DNA of 64,000 bases from Liolophura sinensis (Eukaryota > Mollusca > Polyplacophora > Chitonida > Chitonidae). The stretch is from the NCBI RefSeq assembly GCF_032854445.1, contig NC_088301.1:33590402-33654401 (forward strand), in the 5' to 3' direction. A program made the translations under genes and the position numbers. The notes under the pieces were generated by a model. That model saw only the letters and a list, made by a program, of their open reading frames with translations, was not told the origin of the DNA and ran no database searches. This document shows, piece by piece, positions 35,301 through 50,300 of the stretch (positions are counted from its first letter, which is position 1; every line of letters starts with the position of its first letter).

Positions 35301-38300
35301 TGTGCAGTTATTAAGGTGCTTTTTTACAGGAGTGACAAGTTCATGATAAGGGAGATATTTCATCATAGAAACCAAAGCTTGTGGTGTGATTCAGTATTGA
35401 TTATTTTGACGGATGAACACAAACTGTCAGTCTTCAGATAAAAAGGGGACTCCCAAAAATGTATTTTTGACGTTCCTGCCAAACACTGTGACCTGGCCAT
35501 TTATGTAATGAAAGGTTGTTAATCTTCCTACCACAGAGATCTGTGCCTTGTTAAGAGTGCTAATTGAACTCACCTTCACATGCAGTTGTTTCTCCTTGCT
35601 AATACCACCCAAGTTCATGCAAAGAAAAATGTTATTTTTAGCACAGGTCTGAAACACCAAGGTGTACAGTAGCTTAGAGGAAAATTTTATACATGTAATT
35701 AACTAACATAACTGATAAACACTGTTCTGTAAATTGTGCTGAAACATTTTTAAATTTTAAATTCATCAAAGATGGCTGTAGGGGATGGGAGTTAAATGTA
35801 ATGCAAACATTAAATGCAAAAGACGATATTTTCTAAATGTTTTTTTGCAGCTACAGCATCACACCAATGTACAAAAGGAAAAATGTGAAGGAATTTCTAA
35901 TATACATTGTGGCTCATTGATGACCATAACGATGCAGGTACAATAACACATAGTCTAAATGTGTCACCATAGGGGAAAGATTGTGCATAATGTTATAGCT
36001 TCTGTACATGCTAACTGTGCTAGATTTCGTACCACATTGATAGAATTAACAGCAGGGTTAGAATTTCGCAAGATTCCTGCAAAACAGAATTTGTAGAAAT
36101 CTGGGTGGATTCGCGTAAAAACTGACAAAATAAATGGTATTTCAAGCCTGAAGTCCGCTTTAATTGTGACGTTGTTGTTGTACATATGCGCTCATTCTGA
36201 GATGTCTGTGTAAACAGTTCAGCGAAGCACAGGTGAACATATTTATATTGCGAGATAGGATTGTACAGTCTCGAGCTATCAGTTGCTCGCTTTCAGAATG
36301 TGAAGATAATTAACCAATCAGAAACTTGGACAAGTTAGCGCTTCAGGATCGTATTTGTAAACTCCGAAGACAGCGCGCAAATGATCTCTGCCACAGATCA
36401 ATCACTCCTGCATATGCTTTATGTTGGCGTACCTCAATAAATCATCGGTTTAGGAACGCTATCTATATCAACACATAAAACAGATAACTGCAGCTTCTTT
36501 CGTTCTTGGGACCTCCGTGGCTCAGTCGGTTAGCGCGCTAGCGCAGCGTAGTGACCCAAAAGCCTCTCACCAATGCGGTCGCTGTGAGTTCAAGACCAGC
36601 TCATGCTGGCTTCCTCTCCGGCCGTACGTGGGAAGGTCTGCCAGCAACCTGCGGATGGTCGTGGGTTTCCGCCGGGCTCTGCCCGGTTTCCACCCACCAT
36701 AATGCTGGCCGCCGTCGTATAAGTGAAATATTCTTGAGTACGGCGTAAAACACCAATCAAAAAAAAAAAAAAAAAAAAAAATCTTTCGTTCTTTGTTCTT
36801 TTTACTCTTCTTTGTTAGTTTTACAAAAGATGAATTTTGACTGGATTCCCCCCCAAAAACTGGGCAATGGACACCTATGCGCGAAATTCTAACCCTGAAC
36901 AGAGAGATTGACCTAACCATACAGAATTTCGGGCAGTGGCTACATGCATGCACATTATCATGCAATCATGCAACACCTTTCATGTATACTAGAAACTAAT
37001 CTGAATAGTGCATCTATTTAAATATTCTGTGCATTATTCATTTGAAATATGAATAATTTCCATGTGCAGACTATGTACAAAAATCATGTTTTTATAGAGA
37101 ATCAATGTCGCTGGTAATGGTTTTTAATTTCGCTGCTATAAGCCATTTATCAAAATTCAGGCTCCTGTAAATGATAACCTGGAAGCAAAACTATGTGCTA
37201 ACCTTGAAAGCAGCTGAAGATATTGGCGCCACCTGTTGTCATGGGGAGGAAAACAGTCAGACCATGCGTGCTCACATGCATTCATCTGTGCTATGCCAAT
37301 GTTAAAAACAGAAGGATCGGAAGCCGAAGTAGGTCAAATAAGTCACGAGGGCCCATTTGGCAGACACTATAAAAGCCTACTGTTTGTAATGTTTGATTTC
37401 ATATGCCTCTTCGCTTCCAAAAATTACCTTCTTAATTCTAATCAACACAGAGGATTTTGAAGATTTCCACACACGGGAGATAACTCGGAACGCGAACAGG
37501 TTGCTTCGTGGAACTTTGCATACGTTCAAATTGAGTTTATGCAAAATTCTGAGTATTTCTTTCCAAAACCAACCTCAAATTGAATAAATATAACCAGTTC
37601 AGAGTTGTTGAGTTTTTTATTCAATCAACGGACCAAATCGGTTCGTCTAGGCAACTTCTATGAAACCCTGCTATGGATAACCTCTTCAAAAGCTTCCTGA
37701 TCTGAAAGTATGAAATGTAAGCAGTGCATTTGCTTCTTTACTTTAAATTGTTTAAAGTCTGGCAGATTTTGTTTGGCGTGGCACTTTGCCGTTGTTTACA
37801 GCATGTCTGGGGTCCTTGTTTGTGGTCTAGTTTTTTTGTTAGGATTCCTACTGTCTGTTAGGGCATACTGCAGAGAAAAATATCTTTTGTCTAATTCCTC
37901 TCTTCTACATGTACATGCAGCTCTCTTTCGCTCCTCTATGTCCACTGCCTCCCACTTCTGCCTGTTAACAGATACAACCTGAATTCGCTTCCAAGTTCAG
38001 CCAAGCACAGGTAGATTGTTCAGTGATGGTATTATTTAACACTTGACTTCTGAATCTGGTTGTACAGCATCAGGTACATGTACTGTGTATAAGTATAGAG
38101 TTCTTCTTTTATTCTCTATGTCAGCATATATTAGAGCAAGACATTTATTTCCTATACTTGCTGGTCAAAGAATTCAGTAAATTTTATACATGCACAGTTG
38201 ACCATGGACATGTGAGGAAAATGGTGGAAACCAATTTATGTTATATGATATCATTGCAGGATGCATTTTGAGTGTCATTTCAATTGTGGCACTTATCACA

Positions 38301-41300
38301 TTTGAAGTACACACATTAAGTTTTGGTAAAGAAGAGCTTAAAAGACGAAATATAATTATTAATACATACTTTCATGTACACTACATTTCATCTTAATTTT
38401 GATTTTTGTTCTGTCTAATTGTCCCTTGAGGTATGATACTAAACCTCTCCCATGGTGAATGTGATTTTTCCCATGCTGTAGGTTTGTCCCAGTAGTTTGG
38501 ACTGTTTAGAGTGAAGATTGAACAAAATAATGTACATGTATTAATTACCTGAAGTTTGTAATATGCTGATTGTCTTAATGTGAAGTTGTACAAATTTTGT
38601 TTATCTTCTATTGGATCTGTACAGTGATTAGTGAAATCAGAATTTGTACCTGTAATATAGTGCAATAGTCATGGAAAAATGAAGGAAATAGATGTTTTAA
38701 ATATATACCACATAATGCATTGATGCACAATTGTGTATGTTCAATATATGTGTATTGAACAGCTTGAAGTTATTTACTTATTATTATTACTGATACATAA
38801 AGGAATTTTTTTGTCACTTTTAAATGGGAAGATGGTACTCCATCCATCATGAACTTTTCCAGGATGAACTGGGTTTTTTTCCCCCAGCTAGAGGTTTGTC
38901 CTATCCGACTGTTTTCATTTGATCGCCTGGAAAGATTTGAGTGGGCTTAGATATTCTATTTTCAGGGTGATCTCTGCTGGCCCCTTTACTGCTTAAGCAT
39001 TCCTTGCAGACATATGCCCACACATTTATCTGGTTACGACGTGCTAGAAACACAGAATGTGCAATAACAGTTCCCAGATCTCTTCTGCAGCAGCAATCTG
39101 TTAACCTTACATAACAGTGTATAGAACAAGCCAGGAAGCTGCATTGATAACCAGTCTTTAATACATGACAAGTCTGATGGAGAAAATGGGAAACTGGCAC
39201 TATCCTCACTAATGAGTGAACACTCAATCAATTTCAGTGGCATTCTGTGGGATGTTTACATGACTGAATCTAACATAAATCCTTCGATTAGCCACTTAAA
39301 ATAAAACCAGCTGTAGGTTTTGCCTGATAGGATGAGACCAGTCATGATCTGCACCTATCAACAATCATGGCTTTAGCCACAGTTCTGAATAACACCTCTA
39401 GCTTGTCACCTTAATATGGGAGATTATTTTATTGTGAGCATTATCCAGTTTTTTTTCATGAACTAGATGTACTAGAAGCAGCCACAAGTAAGGTTATTAG
39501 ATTTTTTCAATCACTATGACCTATGAGGTAGGCCTACGGGTGGAAAATCCATCTTGAACAATGATTTTGTAAATTTCTCAAATTGAAACATAGTACATGT
39601 GCAAATCTCCCTTTGATCTAAGTTTATTTATTCTTAAAATTCTCTGGCTAGTGCTGAAAAACTTTCCACAAATGGTCATGCTGTAAATTCAAGAATGCTA
39701 AAGAGTTGTAGATATACACGATACTTTTTATTATTTATATTCGGGCAGTATAATTATTTTGTTTATCAGGACAAATTTAAGCATTGTTTTTTTATGTGTA
39801 TACTTGTACAGACTGTCACTTTTTCTGTCACAGGCTCAAGCTACACCTTGGACAGTGATTTTGTAAATTCCTCCACTCTCACTGTTTGTGAGGCCATGGT
39901 TACTTTCGTTAAGTACCACTTTTACAGATGGGAATTTCATCAATAATGAGGTTTATTGTGGGTGCTCAAGTGCCACAAGTATTAGTGAATAGTCCTGGAG
40001 TACTGGTATATGGCATTAAGTGACTATGAATTAAATAAATGTTGCCAATGATTCAACAAATCTGCATGTAAATTATAGTTTAGCATATATTTATATTTAC
40101 ATTGATATTTTATTTTCCCACATAAGAATATTTGAATCTGATTCCCCTGTTGCAGGTTTATGGGCGTGTGTGTTCATAAAGGACAACTCCATGCTCTTAC
40201 TGAGGTAAGTCACCAATTCCATTTTGCTGATTAAATTTCACTACTAATTATATGTGTACTGTAGATTTTAGATTATCATTGCATTGAAAGATTGATTCTG
40301 TGTAGTGTAGCTTTTATGCCTGGCTGTAAAACTGCATTTCTATGGATAAAAATCTGTACATTCCCTTTCTCTATATTTCAAAATAAAAATATAGTATAAA
40401 AGTATTTCTATTAGATAAAGTATTCTAGTGTTCTCGAAGAGTTGTATATAATTAATAAGGTAACTTCAAATACACATGTATGGCTTTGATGGCCTAATGG
40501 GTAGACTCTCTACCTCGAAGAAGGGAGACCAGGGATCAAACCCTCAAACCCATGTTGGATCATACCAAAGACTTGTTTGCTGCCTCACTTGGCTGGTTGG
40601 CCTGGTGTCAGTATAATGTGACTTGGTGTGGTGTCATGTCTGGTGTCTTCGCCATGATACTTCAGTGGCAGCAGCACTGAATAAATGTATGTATGGACTT
40701 CAGTTTGAATCCAGGGTGCACATGTACTTGTACATAGATATGTAAACCTGCTGATGTATTTCTCAACATCTCTGTCGCATCAGAGAAGATTTCCAATTAG
40801 GATAAATCAGATTTTCAGTATTCATGGACAATATCCTGGGGTGTGGTGCCTAGTTATCTGCATAAATCTCTGTGCTTAGGATGGGGTTAATCTGTTGGAG
40901 AAGACTAGTCACCTTGGAGCACAGTTTTCATTTGGAACAATGTCCAACATTGATTTTTCCCTTTGATTCCATCTGACTTTAATGGGAATCCTGACTGCTA
41001 GCTGTCAGATGGAGACAGGGTTAGAGGTGTAGCCCTGTCAAAATATTGTGTTCCAATGACAGTTGAATTATTTCCCATGTTGCACTGTAACCCATAAAAC
41101 TAAGGCCTATTCACAATGTTGCAAATAATTTTGATAAATCATATGAAGGTTAACCATGAAATCATTTTGTTTGAAATTCCTTTTGATAGGATCTATTCAT
41201 TTTGCCTTTTCATTGCCAAAAAGAGTTTGATCTATCATTGTATTGACATGTGTCAGATAGTTGAATGACTAATATGTTTGACAGTTCTTAAGGGAAAGTT

Positions 41301-44300
41301 TGCCTTAGTAATTGGATTGTCTGCTTTGGTTCACTCATAAACCTGACTAGTCTTCTCTTGAATGAAACAATCTTAAATAAGCATAAACTGAAGTCAAGTT
41401 AAAGCAGAGAAGTAAATCCAAAATAAATATCTAGAGGAGACCAGGGATCAAACCCAAGCGACCAAACGTGCATTTTTGTATACCTTTGCCTGGTTTTTGC
41501 AGCAAAAGTTCTGAACATAAAGTGGCTGAGATTTTGCATAAAGTGTATATTTTTTTTTATTTATTTGATTGTTGTTTAATGCCACTTTTGAGATTTTTCA
41601 CTTATAGAATGGCAGTTCGTTTTATGGGTAGTGGATATCAGGTTACCTGGTATAAGCTGTTTGAAAAGTTACTGATAAACTTGTTCATGTACAGACATGC
41701 AGACCATAATATTAGAAGACTGCGAATGGTCATGCACGTGCCATTGGCCATCGAACGTCTGGGAAATACACGGTCCAGGGCTGGGATTGAACTCCTACAT
41801 TTGTCCTTGCGAATGACAGACAAGTGCAGTTAACTGCTGGGCCAGATCCACTCCTGTGATATCTATAATGCACCGATGAAGGTTATGACACTGACCATGA
41901 TGTGATGTATATTGGAGAATGTTTCTGTACACATTGTTAGTGTTTACATTGTGCAAAAGCTTGCTAAAGAATGTTGACATGACTAAATGGTTTTAGGGAC
42001 ATGTGACCATAGCCCTGCCAATGTTTGATGCTCATTTTGATGCTGGAGTGCTGGATCAGTGATATGTACCCAATATTTTCCAGAACTACCCTACCCTCAT
42101 ATGAAATTTGTAGGGACAAGTTATTAGGTTGTCTTTTATATTGAGTTACGAGGACAGATGTGATAAATGCACTTGCCAAAATCAATAATGTTTTCTTGGT
42201 ATTTGGCAGGCTCCATTAGGGGGCCTAACATCAACAGGGACCTAGCTATCTCTTTCCAATCAGCAAAGTTGACAACAGCTGTTACACTTTGCCACCTTCA
42301 GGATTTTATTTATTTCAGTACCTTTGTGTATAAAAAAAGTAAATTCAGTATAGACACTCTAAAGGCAGCATTGGACTATTTTGTTTAATATAAAATTTGA
42401 GCATGTATAACCATCTTCACCCTCAAGCATTAAGGAGAAAAAATAATTTACCTGCAGATGCTGTTTATGTGTTCTCAAAATATTACACCGGCTCTAGCTA
42501 ACATTATCGTATATGAAATGATATCTAGATGAAATTAATCAACATCATTAGCCGGCTCAGAATGTCTGTTGTTCTGGAATTGACAGATATCATTTGCTAA
42601 TGATTCCTAACGCTACACAAGCAGCCCTTCAAAAAAAATTCATACTATTTAAATTTGATTAAAAGATCTTCGTGTCAAATGTGAGAAATTATTTTAAGAA
42701 TTCTAGTGTGGAAAGTAAATGTAGGATTGAAATGTTTTTAAAGCTGGGGTGACTTCTACATTATTTTTACCTCAATAGTATCTATGAAGTGTAAAAGCAT
42801 AAGAAATTCTGCTCAGGTTTATCCAATACCATAGGGTTAACATATGGTTATTGTTGTGCCTGTGGACAGCTCATAGTAATTTTTCTTAAGGCCTTCGTCT
42901 CATTTGCCCCACCCCAGGTCATGTTTGTTGTGGGGTTGGTATGACATGAGAGCAGAGGGGCCTGGTTTATGGGGATGACCTCAGTGTAAACAGTAAACAG
43001 CTGATCCTTATAACTGCTGGGGATGCCATCTTAGTTTGCTACAGTATTACAGCTAGGCTCTGCTAAACAGGCTCTGAGCTAGGGGACCATCTTCAAGTAA
43101 CAAAGAGCAGTTGTCATACCATTTAGTATTGATTTTCCCTGTGAATGAACACATTCTGATTTGGCCCTTCAGAAATTGGTGTCGGTTAAAAAGGAAAATT
43201 TTTCCATATACATTTAGACATGTTGTTATGAAGATGGTCACTGCTGCAGAAGAGACAAATTGTATTTGCATGCACCACGTTTCCTTAAAATCATTTCGTG
43301 AACAAATAAAGCTACGTATCACACCATATCTCCTTGCAAGAAGACTTGCAATGGTATATATATTATTTTTTATTGATTTATAAAGGCGTACAGGGTGTTG
43401 GTTGTATGAGTTTAAGTGGAACTTCAGTAATACATGTGCATGAGTGCTTTTATGGCCTGCTACTAGACAACTTGATAGAAAAATTATAATTTTAGGAACT
43501 GATTCTTAATCTAGCATTTTAATATTTACCAAAACTCCTGTATATAACAGACTTGGCAACAAGCTGTTTATTTGAGATCCCCCCTTTTCAAGCTACTGAG
43601 ATCTGCTTGGCATTTTGTCAAGTTTTCTAGTTGTTGTGCCAAAACTTCAAGGGGAGAAATAGGCTGCTTGTCTCAAACCTTGCCTGTTATACAACTAAAG
43701 GCTTAAAATATATGTAGTTGGTTGATGAAAGGTTTAACTGAAATCTAAAATCTTCAAAGTCTAACCTATCAAGACATAAAACAAGCATTTAAATATTTAT
43801 GCTTTTGGAATGGAAGACTGCTAACATGGAGTGCAATCTTCTTCTTTTCATTTATTGCTGTAAATTGTGACAATATATTCTGGAAATGCTTCCCCACATT
43901 CATATATGCTTGGCAATGAGACTATACTATGTTAAAAGTTCAGTAGTTAAATATTTATGATATTGTGCATTCACATCATGATAGTATTCACATGGAATTG
44001 ATCTAAATTCTATCTAAATAGATCATGTGTAAGCATACCCACATGTACATTTATATGCACAGCTGTGTTTATTATTTATGTCCATCAAATTTATTTGATG
44101 TCTTATGTGTTAATAACGTGTGTCTTGAATTAGGAAATGAAGCCAGTTTTTCAAAATCTATTTTAATATTTGATGTGACATACATTTTCACAGTGCAAGG
44201 AAAATTTATGACACATTTGCCTTTTTGAACCATGACCTTTCTTCACCCGGCACCTGATGTAAATTGTAGTTTCACTGATCACATAAAATAAATACATAAA

Positions 44301-47300
44301 TCAGACTGAAGGAAGGAGATTAATTCTTGACAAAGTGCAGTAACATGTACATTCACCTAGCAGGAGGGCATTCTAACCTACATGTACAGTTACATATAAA
44401 TCATATAGCTGTTTGACAACTGATGCATCCACACTGATCAAATGTAGATCTGAACAGAACACAAGGTAAGATCAAAAGACATACAGGTAGAGAGTTAGAT
44501 TGTAGGGAACTCTTCCTTGTGTAACAAATGTAACAAGGACAATTGTCACATGATATTTAAAGCACATGAATGATGTTTTTGCTAATCAATTAGAGGAAAT
44601 TATTGTTATGTTTTTGTATCTTCCTTGTTAAGGAATATAAGCTAATGTCTCCAGCAGCAGCAGCTGAAGAGTAAAAATAAAATCTTTAAAAATAATATAA
44701 TTTTTCTTTGTTTTTTTATCCATTTACATTTTGTGTTTGCAAAATTTATGGTTGGTATTTAAGTTAAGTGGATTTCGTGCCTTGTGAAGTACATTTAAAA
44801 AAAAGAGATTATTCTGCTCAGATATATTAAAAAGTGTGCCTCATAAATAAGGAATTTGCTGATAAATTAAATTTTTTGTGGAATTTCTGGCAGAATTGTT
44901 TTTGTGCAAGTGCTGCTTACTACATTTAATAAATGTTATTATTTGATATTTAAGAAGAAACTCTTGCATGTGTCCAAAATCAAATCTATGATCTCCATAT
45001 AGTAACACAGAAAAGGAAGGGAGGTTTAAACACTGTAGTGTTATTAGTATTCGGTTACCTATTGCCTGACCTTGAGATGCACTGGGCCTATTGCCAGCCT
45101 CAAGAAAGATGTTATTTTCTGAACCTACAGAGGCAAGTTGACTTTGTAACTGTACTAAGAATATGTTATGTTTCAACCCATGTTTCTGAGCTGACTCTAA
45201 CTACACAAACCTGTACAATACTCTTATGCATGTACAGTGTACTTGTATGTTTACTCTGTTCTGAAGAAGTGTAGTCATTTTGATAAAAACGTTGGCAAGA
45301 TCTGTTTATTTCTAACACTTACAGATGCATTTAACTGGAATATCCATAAGTGTCGACTTTCGTTCTCCAGCACCCACACTAAACAGATATTTGCCTACCC
45401 CTATTATATGACTTTACACCCACATATGTTTGTAGAAAGATATATGTACATGTATGTCTTTTGGATCATGGGATGGAGACTGGCTGAAACTCTTTTACAG
45501 TTCTGTATGGCATGTCAGTATGAGGACTGAAAGGAGTTCTGATGACATTGACTTCCCTGTGGATGTGATTTTGTATCTTTACGACTATTGTGCACAGCTT
45601 AATATGACCCATTTTATGTAATACTGGAAACAGTCCATAAACAAGTACAGCGGTCTCCTAAATTGTTCTCAAGTGGGCTGGATGTTACATGCGCATGGAT
45701 AAAGTGCATATAGAAATGCAACCAGCAGTGTTCTCCTGTATGAACTGCCTAAACTGTGATGTTCGTGCAAATCAGTGAGCCCTGCCAATCTGTCAAAAAT
45801 GCAAGGGCACCAAGAAACATCTCTTTATATTCACAGTTCAGAAACTGGAAAACTTTATGATTGATTGTTAAGGCTCCAGTTGTACTGATCCTCATGCTGA
45901 TTTATCTCCAAAGTTTATGTTCATGTCTGAAATTGGAAGAAGGCAATGAAATTGTCTTTGTTTATGAGATTGAATTTTAAATTTTTGTTGACTAACCTTT
46001 CAATAATTATTCATTATTTTGCGTGCAATTATAATAATAATGACCTCATTACTATTTTATCTACAGTATATGAATGGTGGGAGTCTGGAGCAGCTGTTGA
46101 TAAACAAAACTGTTGAGTTGCCATGGACAACAAGAATCCACCTGGCTCTAGGACTGGCCAAGGGTATGGAATACCTCCATTCTAAGGGTGTGTTCCACAG
46201 AGACCTTACCTCAAAGGTATATCTTATGTCTTTATTCAAGTTGATGAGCCCTAGCTCTTCTGGGCATTTAGTTGGTTAAATCTGTCTTGCAGCTACTACA
46301 TGCATACGTATACAGGATTTTATGTATATAGTATCTATAATATTTCCAATCATAATTGAATATTGAATTACAAGTATCTGCACTCTTAGGTGTGAGTGAA
46401 ATAATGGTTGGTCACATATTCTGTGTATCTTTGTTGTTGATCTTGGCAAAAGTCCTTCCTGCCAAGCCATGGAGACATGAATCTTCTGCTTTCATTGTGT
46501 CACAACTTTGTTTTTATGTTCTGATATACTTGCTGCAATAAATGTCCTTGACCCTATATTTCAGAATGTTTTAATCCGGATTAATGAAGATGAAAGCTAT
46601 ACTGCTGTAGTTGCAGACTTTGGACTGGCAGCTAAGATTCCTGATCCCTTGTAAGTCATGAACATGTGTGATATATATAATTACCTCTTGTAAAATTTTC
46701 TCGTCATACGGATCTGAATTTTTTTTATCTGCATATGGTGTATTGTTAACTGTTCAGGCATTATATTTTTCCTCTTTTTGGTGGAATTCCTCCTTTATCA
46801 AAATAATTTTCAAGAAAGATGTTCTGGATTTCTGTATAAACTTATGAGGTGTGTGAAATAGTTTCTAATTTTATTATAACTAGCTGTTACAGGACACTCC
46901 CCTTTCATTTTTTATTTTTAACTGTTTTAAATTTCTAAGTATGCAGATATGTCTTTATATGCAAACAGGACTACACACTAAAAGACCAAGCAATCTGGCA
47001 TACCCTTGTCTCTTCGCAGCCTTGTAAACAAATCAATGAATGAAACACTAATGGCTCTGGAGAACTAATGGCTCTGGAGAACTGGAAAGCTTTTTCACAT
47101 GCTATCATCATCTTCATTATGTTGACATTTTAGAGACAAGGAGAGACAATTGTCCATTGTTGGCTCGCCATACTGGATGGCCCCAGAAGTGTTAAAAGGA
47201 GAGTGGTATAATGAGAAGGTAAGGGGGATAACTCTGAATGTTGCAATGCTTGTTTTGGACTGATTGCTCAGTTTAACACTGTCATAAAATATCTTAAGCC

Positions 47301-50300
47301 ATCCACATACAGAGCTAGTTGATCAATGTAGTTAATTTCAGAATTAACATGTAGATCAAAATGTATGTCTTTTTAATTGTTTTCCAGGCTGATGTGTTTG
47401 CAAATGGAATAATTATGTGTGAGATAACAGCTAGGATAGAGGCAGACCCAGATGTGTTGCCCAGAACTGCAGTAAGTGCCTTTGTTTGGAATTCATGTAC
47501 ATGAACTTCATAAATCTACAATGATGTGCGAATTTGGGGACTTATTTCTAATGAAATTTGGGTTAATTAGTGCTGGTTGTAAAACAAATAATGCCAATGA
47601 ATTAGGTAAACACAAAATTGTTACGTTCATATTATTTGTGTGTAGTCTAGTTTGATCTGCATTACAGATATGAAGTAATAAGAAATGGTGCTACAGCATA
47701 TTTATCTCGTAGTTCTAGAGATAGTTACTGATCATAAAAATGGTTGGTGTATTAGAACAGGGTGGTGTAATAGTTAAATAATGTTATCTGGTCATTTGAT
47801 GATTTCTTTCCATGACCGAGTATTGTCATTTCAGACTTTTTAATAACTGGTTTATTGAGTGAGTGTAGACTGTGAGAAGTAAACGTAATGTTTTTGGTTA
47901 AGAGAACATTTTCTTGATGTTGACTTTTTCAGAACTTTGGGGTGGACTATGTGGCATTCAGCGAGATGGTGGGGTACTGTCCCTTAGAGTTTTTACAGAC
48001 CGCCTTCCGATGCTGTCAGGTATGATACAAATATATACATTGCCCTGAAGAACTGGCTCATTGATTAATCTCTTAGTGTGTGGCCTAAACTGTGTTATTC
48101 TTTAGCTTGTAGTTTTGTTATCAGGTTTGGTAAAAGCTGCACTGCAGGAGTAAAGGGGAGATAATTCATGAAAGTCCCTACACATACCATGTGTTAAAGA
48201 GTTCGTCTTCATAAGCAGTGTTTGTTTGTTTTTTTTTTTTTTGTACCTGTATGAAGTATGGGTGTAGCTAAAGTCATATCCCCAGTGTTAGCGTGTGTCT
48301 AGTATTGGACAAAGCAATGTGAAAGCAAATGTTATCAATGGTAGCACACATATTGAGCCCAGGGTTGTTGTGTACGAGAATCAGTGTTAAGGTAAACGTT
48401 AAGGGTAATATCCCAGAAAGTACTAGATGTATTGAGCTGAGGATTTTCAGTCATCTGTATTAGAAATAACTGTTAAGATAAATTTTATGTGTTGCTATCA
48501 CCAAAAATACTTCATGTGTCTAGGTTTGGCGTGCATGTAAAGCACAACAGGATGAAGGGGATGTTCCATTGTTGATGCTCTGCATGTGTGTTAATTGCCA
48601 TAAATTATGGCATTCATGACTTTTGCATCTCTTTCTTGCGCGTTAGTATCCATGTTATGGTAAATTCATTAAGCTATTCAAGTTCTGCATTCATGTGTCT
48701 CCTACAGACAAGCTGTTTGGTGCGCCAAGTTTAAGTTTTGCTTTGTGTCTGCTTAAATTTCAAGAATAGTACATTAATATGTTACCTTGTTTGTCATTAA
48801 CTGGTTTTACATTGGATCGGGATATGATCGAGTGGTGAAAGCACTAGTTGTTTGATTGTTACCAGAGAAATGGACTTAATCCCATTCATGGTCACAGAAT
48901 GTGGTAGATATGTCCTTCCCCCTTCGCCCAAAAGAGCAAAAATATTTCTATGCTTACAACACTTTACTGGAGAATTTGCTGGTAACTCTCCAAAGTTCAG
49001 CTGTTAATTCTGGGTATTCCACACATAGAACTGGCTTTGGTGAGAAATGTTTTGTTCACTAACTGTCTAATAGATCAATTTTAAAAGAAACTTTTCATTT
49101 TCTTTTCTCCATACAGATTGATTACAACAAGCGTCCATCATTTACAGAGATTCGAGAAAATCTGGAGACAATTGAACACAATTTGAATGAAGATGTTTCA
49201 TCTCCAGAACCAGGAGAGGCAAACAGTGAGAATGGTGAGCGAAAATAAAATGTGACTTGAAGTATGTCAGTTGCAACACTGTTCACAGTGTAGCTATGAT
49301 GAAGTTGTAGTGATCTTTTTTAACTTTGACATGTTATTATACATTTAATGTCTTATTTAAACCTTTAAAAAGAAAAAAACATAGATATAATAATTTCTTT
49401 TTACAGCTGTGTTTATATTTCATTGCCCCAGTCAAATGATCAAATAATTTAAGTTTTTGTTTGCATCTATGATCAGATAAACGTTAAGTAATTACAGATG
49501 TAAAATGATTATTGAGTTGTTAATAACTGGGTGCTTTTTTTTCATGATTTGTTTGTAATTCCTTTTTATGTTTTCCTAGTTATGTTTTAGTATGAAAACC
49601 ATGCTTGTGTCCACTATTAAGTGTACATTCACCTTCTCTGAATTGTGTATTCTGAACATCTTTCCTCCTCAGGTAAAATGCCAAAGAAGCGCTCAAGATC
49701 AGAGGACAACATCCTGCAGGCTAATGAGACTTACCTGGAACCTCCAGAGGGTGACAGTCCAGTTACACCGCTGGAGGTCGGCCATGAGATGAGCCAGACA
49801 GATCCATTCTACTCCCCAACAAAGGTGAATCCATTTGCATCCTCACACCGCTACAAGAGTGGCCGAAAGATTCTGGGCACCTCTCGTGATCCAGAGTCTA
49901 TATACTACCTGGACCTGAATATGTCACCTGATTCTCCGAGCACTCCGCCATCCACCCCCTTGGCTGATGGTAGCCATTCACCGCACAAACGAAACTGTCA
50001 CTCATTGCCTGCGTCGCCCATCTTGCTGAGGAAAGCTGCTGAAAAGCTCCACCAGGAATCGCTGCATGGCCGCAACCCTAGACCCTCTGTGTCATTCACT
50101 GGTAAGCCTGTCTACAGCCCTAGTATCCTTAAGTCTAAGAGTGACATCATTGGAGAACGACTCTGCCAGAAACTGGAATTTGGTAACTCCTTAACCGAAT
50201 CAACAGTTTTCTCCTTCCCTCCTCAAAAGCAACAGGAGGAGGATTTAGTGGAGGCAGAACCCAAGCCCTCACAACCCTCAGCAGCTAGACGCCGGGCGGC

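Larger units (their letters stand above)
28545..40155 (+). other. TESK intron 2, about 11.6 kb
   Basis: The longest intron. Holds three family A SINE copies, three copies of an unclassified dispersed repeat, and a local duplicated pair (34291 and 39673). No exon recognised. Confidence 0.7.
40205..46066 (+). other. TESK intron 3, about 5.9 kb
   Basis: Canonical ends. Holds a family B SINE at 40.5 kb and a minus-strand SINE at 41.6 kb. No exon recognised. Confidence 0.7.

Noticed and set aside
36567-36965. 132-codon minus-strand frame
   Set aside because: Runs through a SINE and its poly-A tract.
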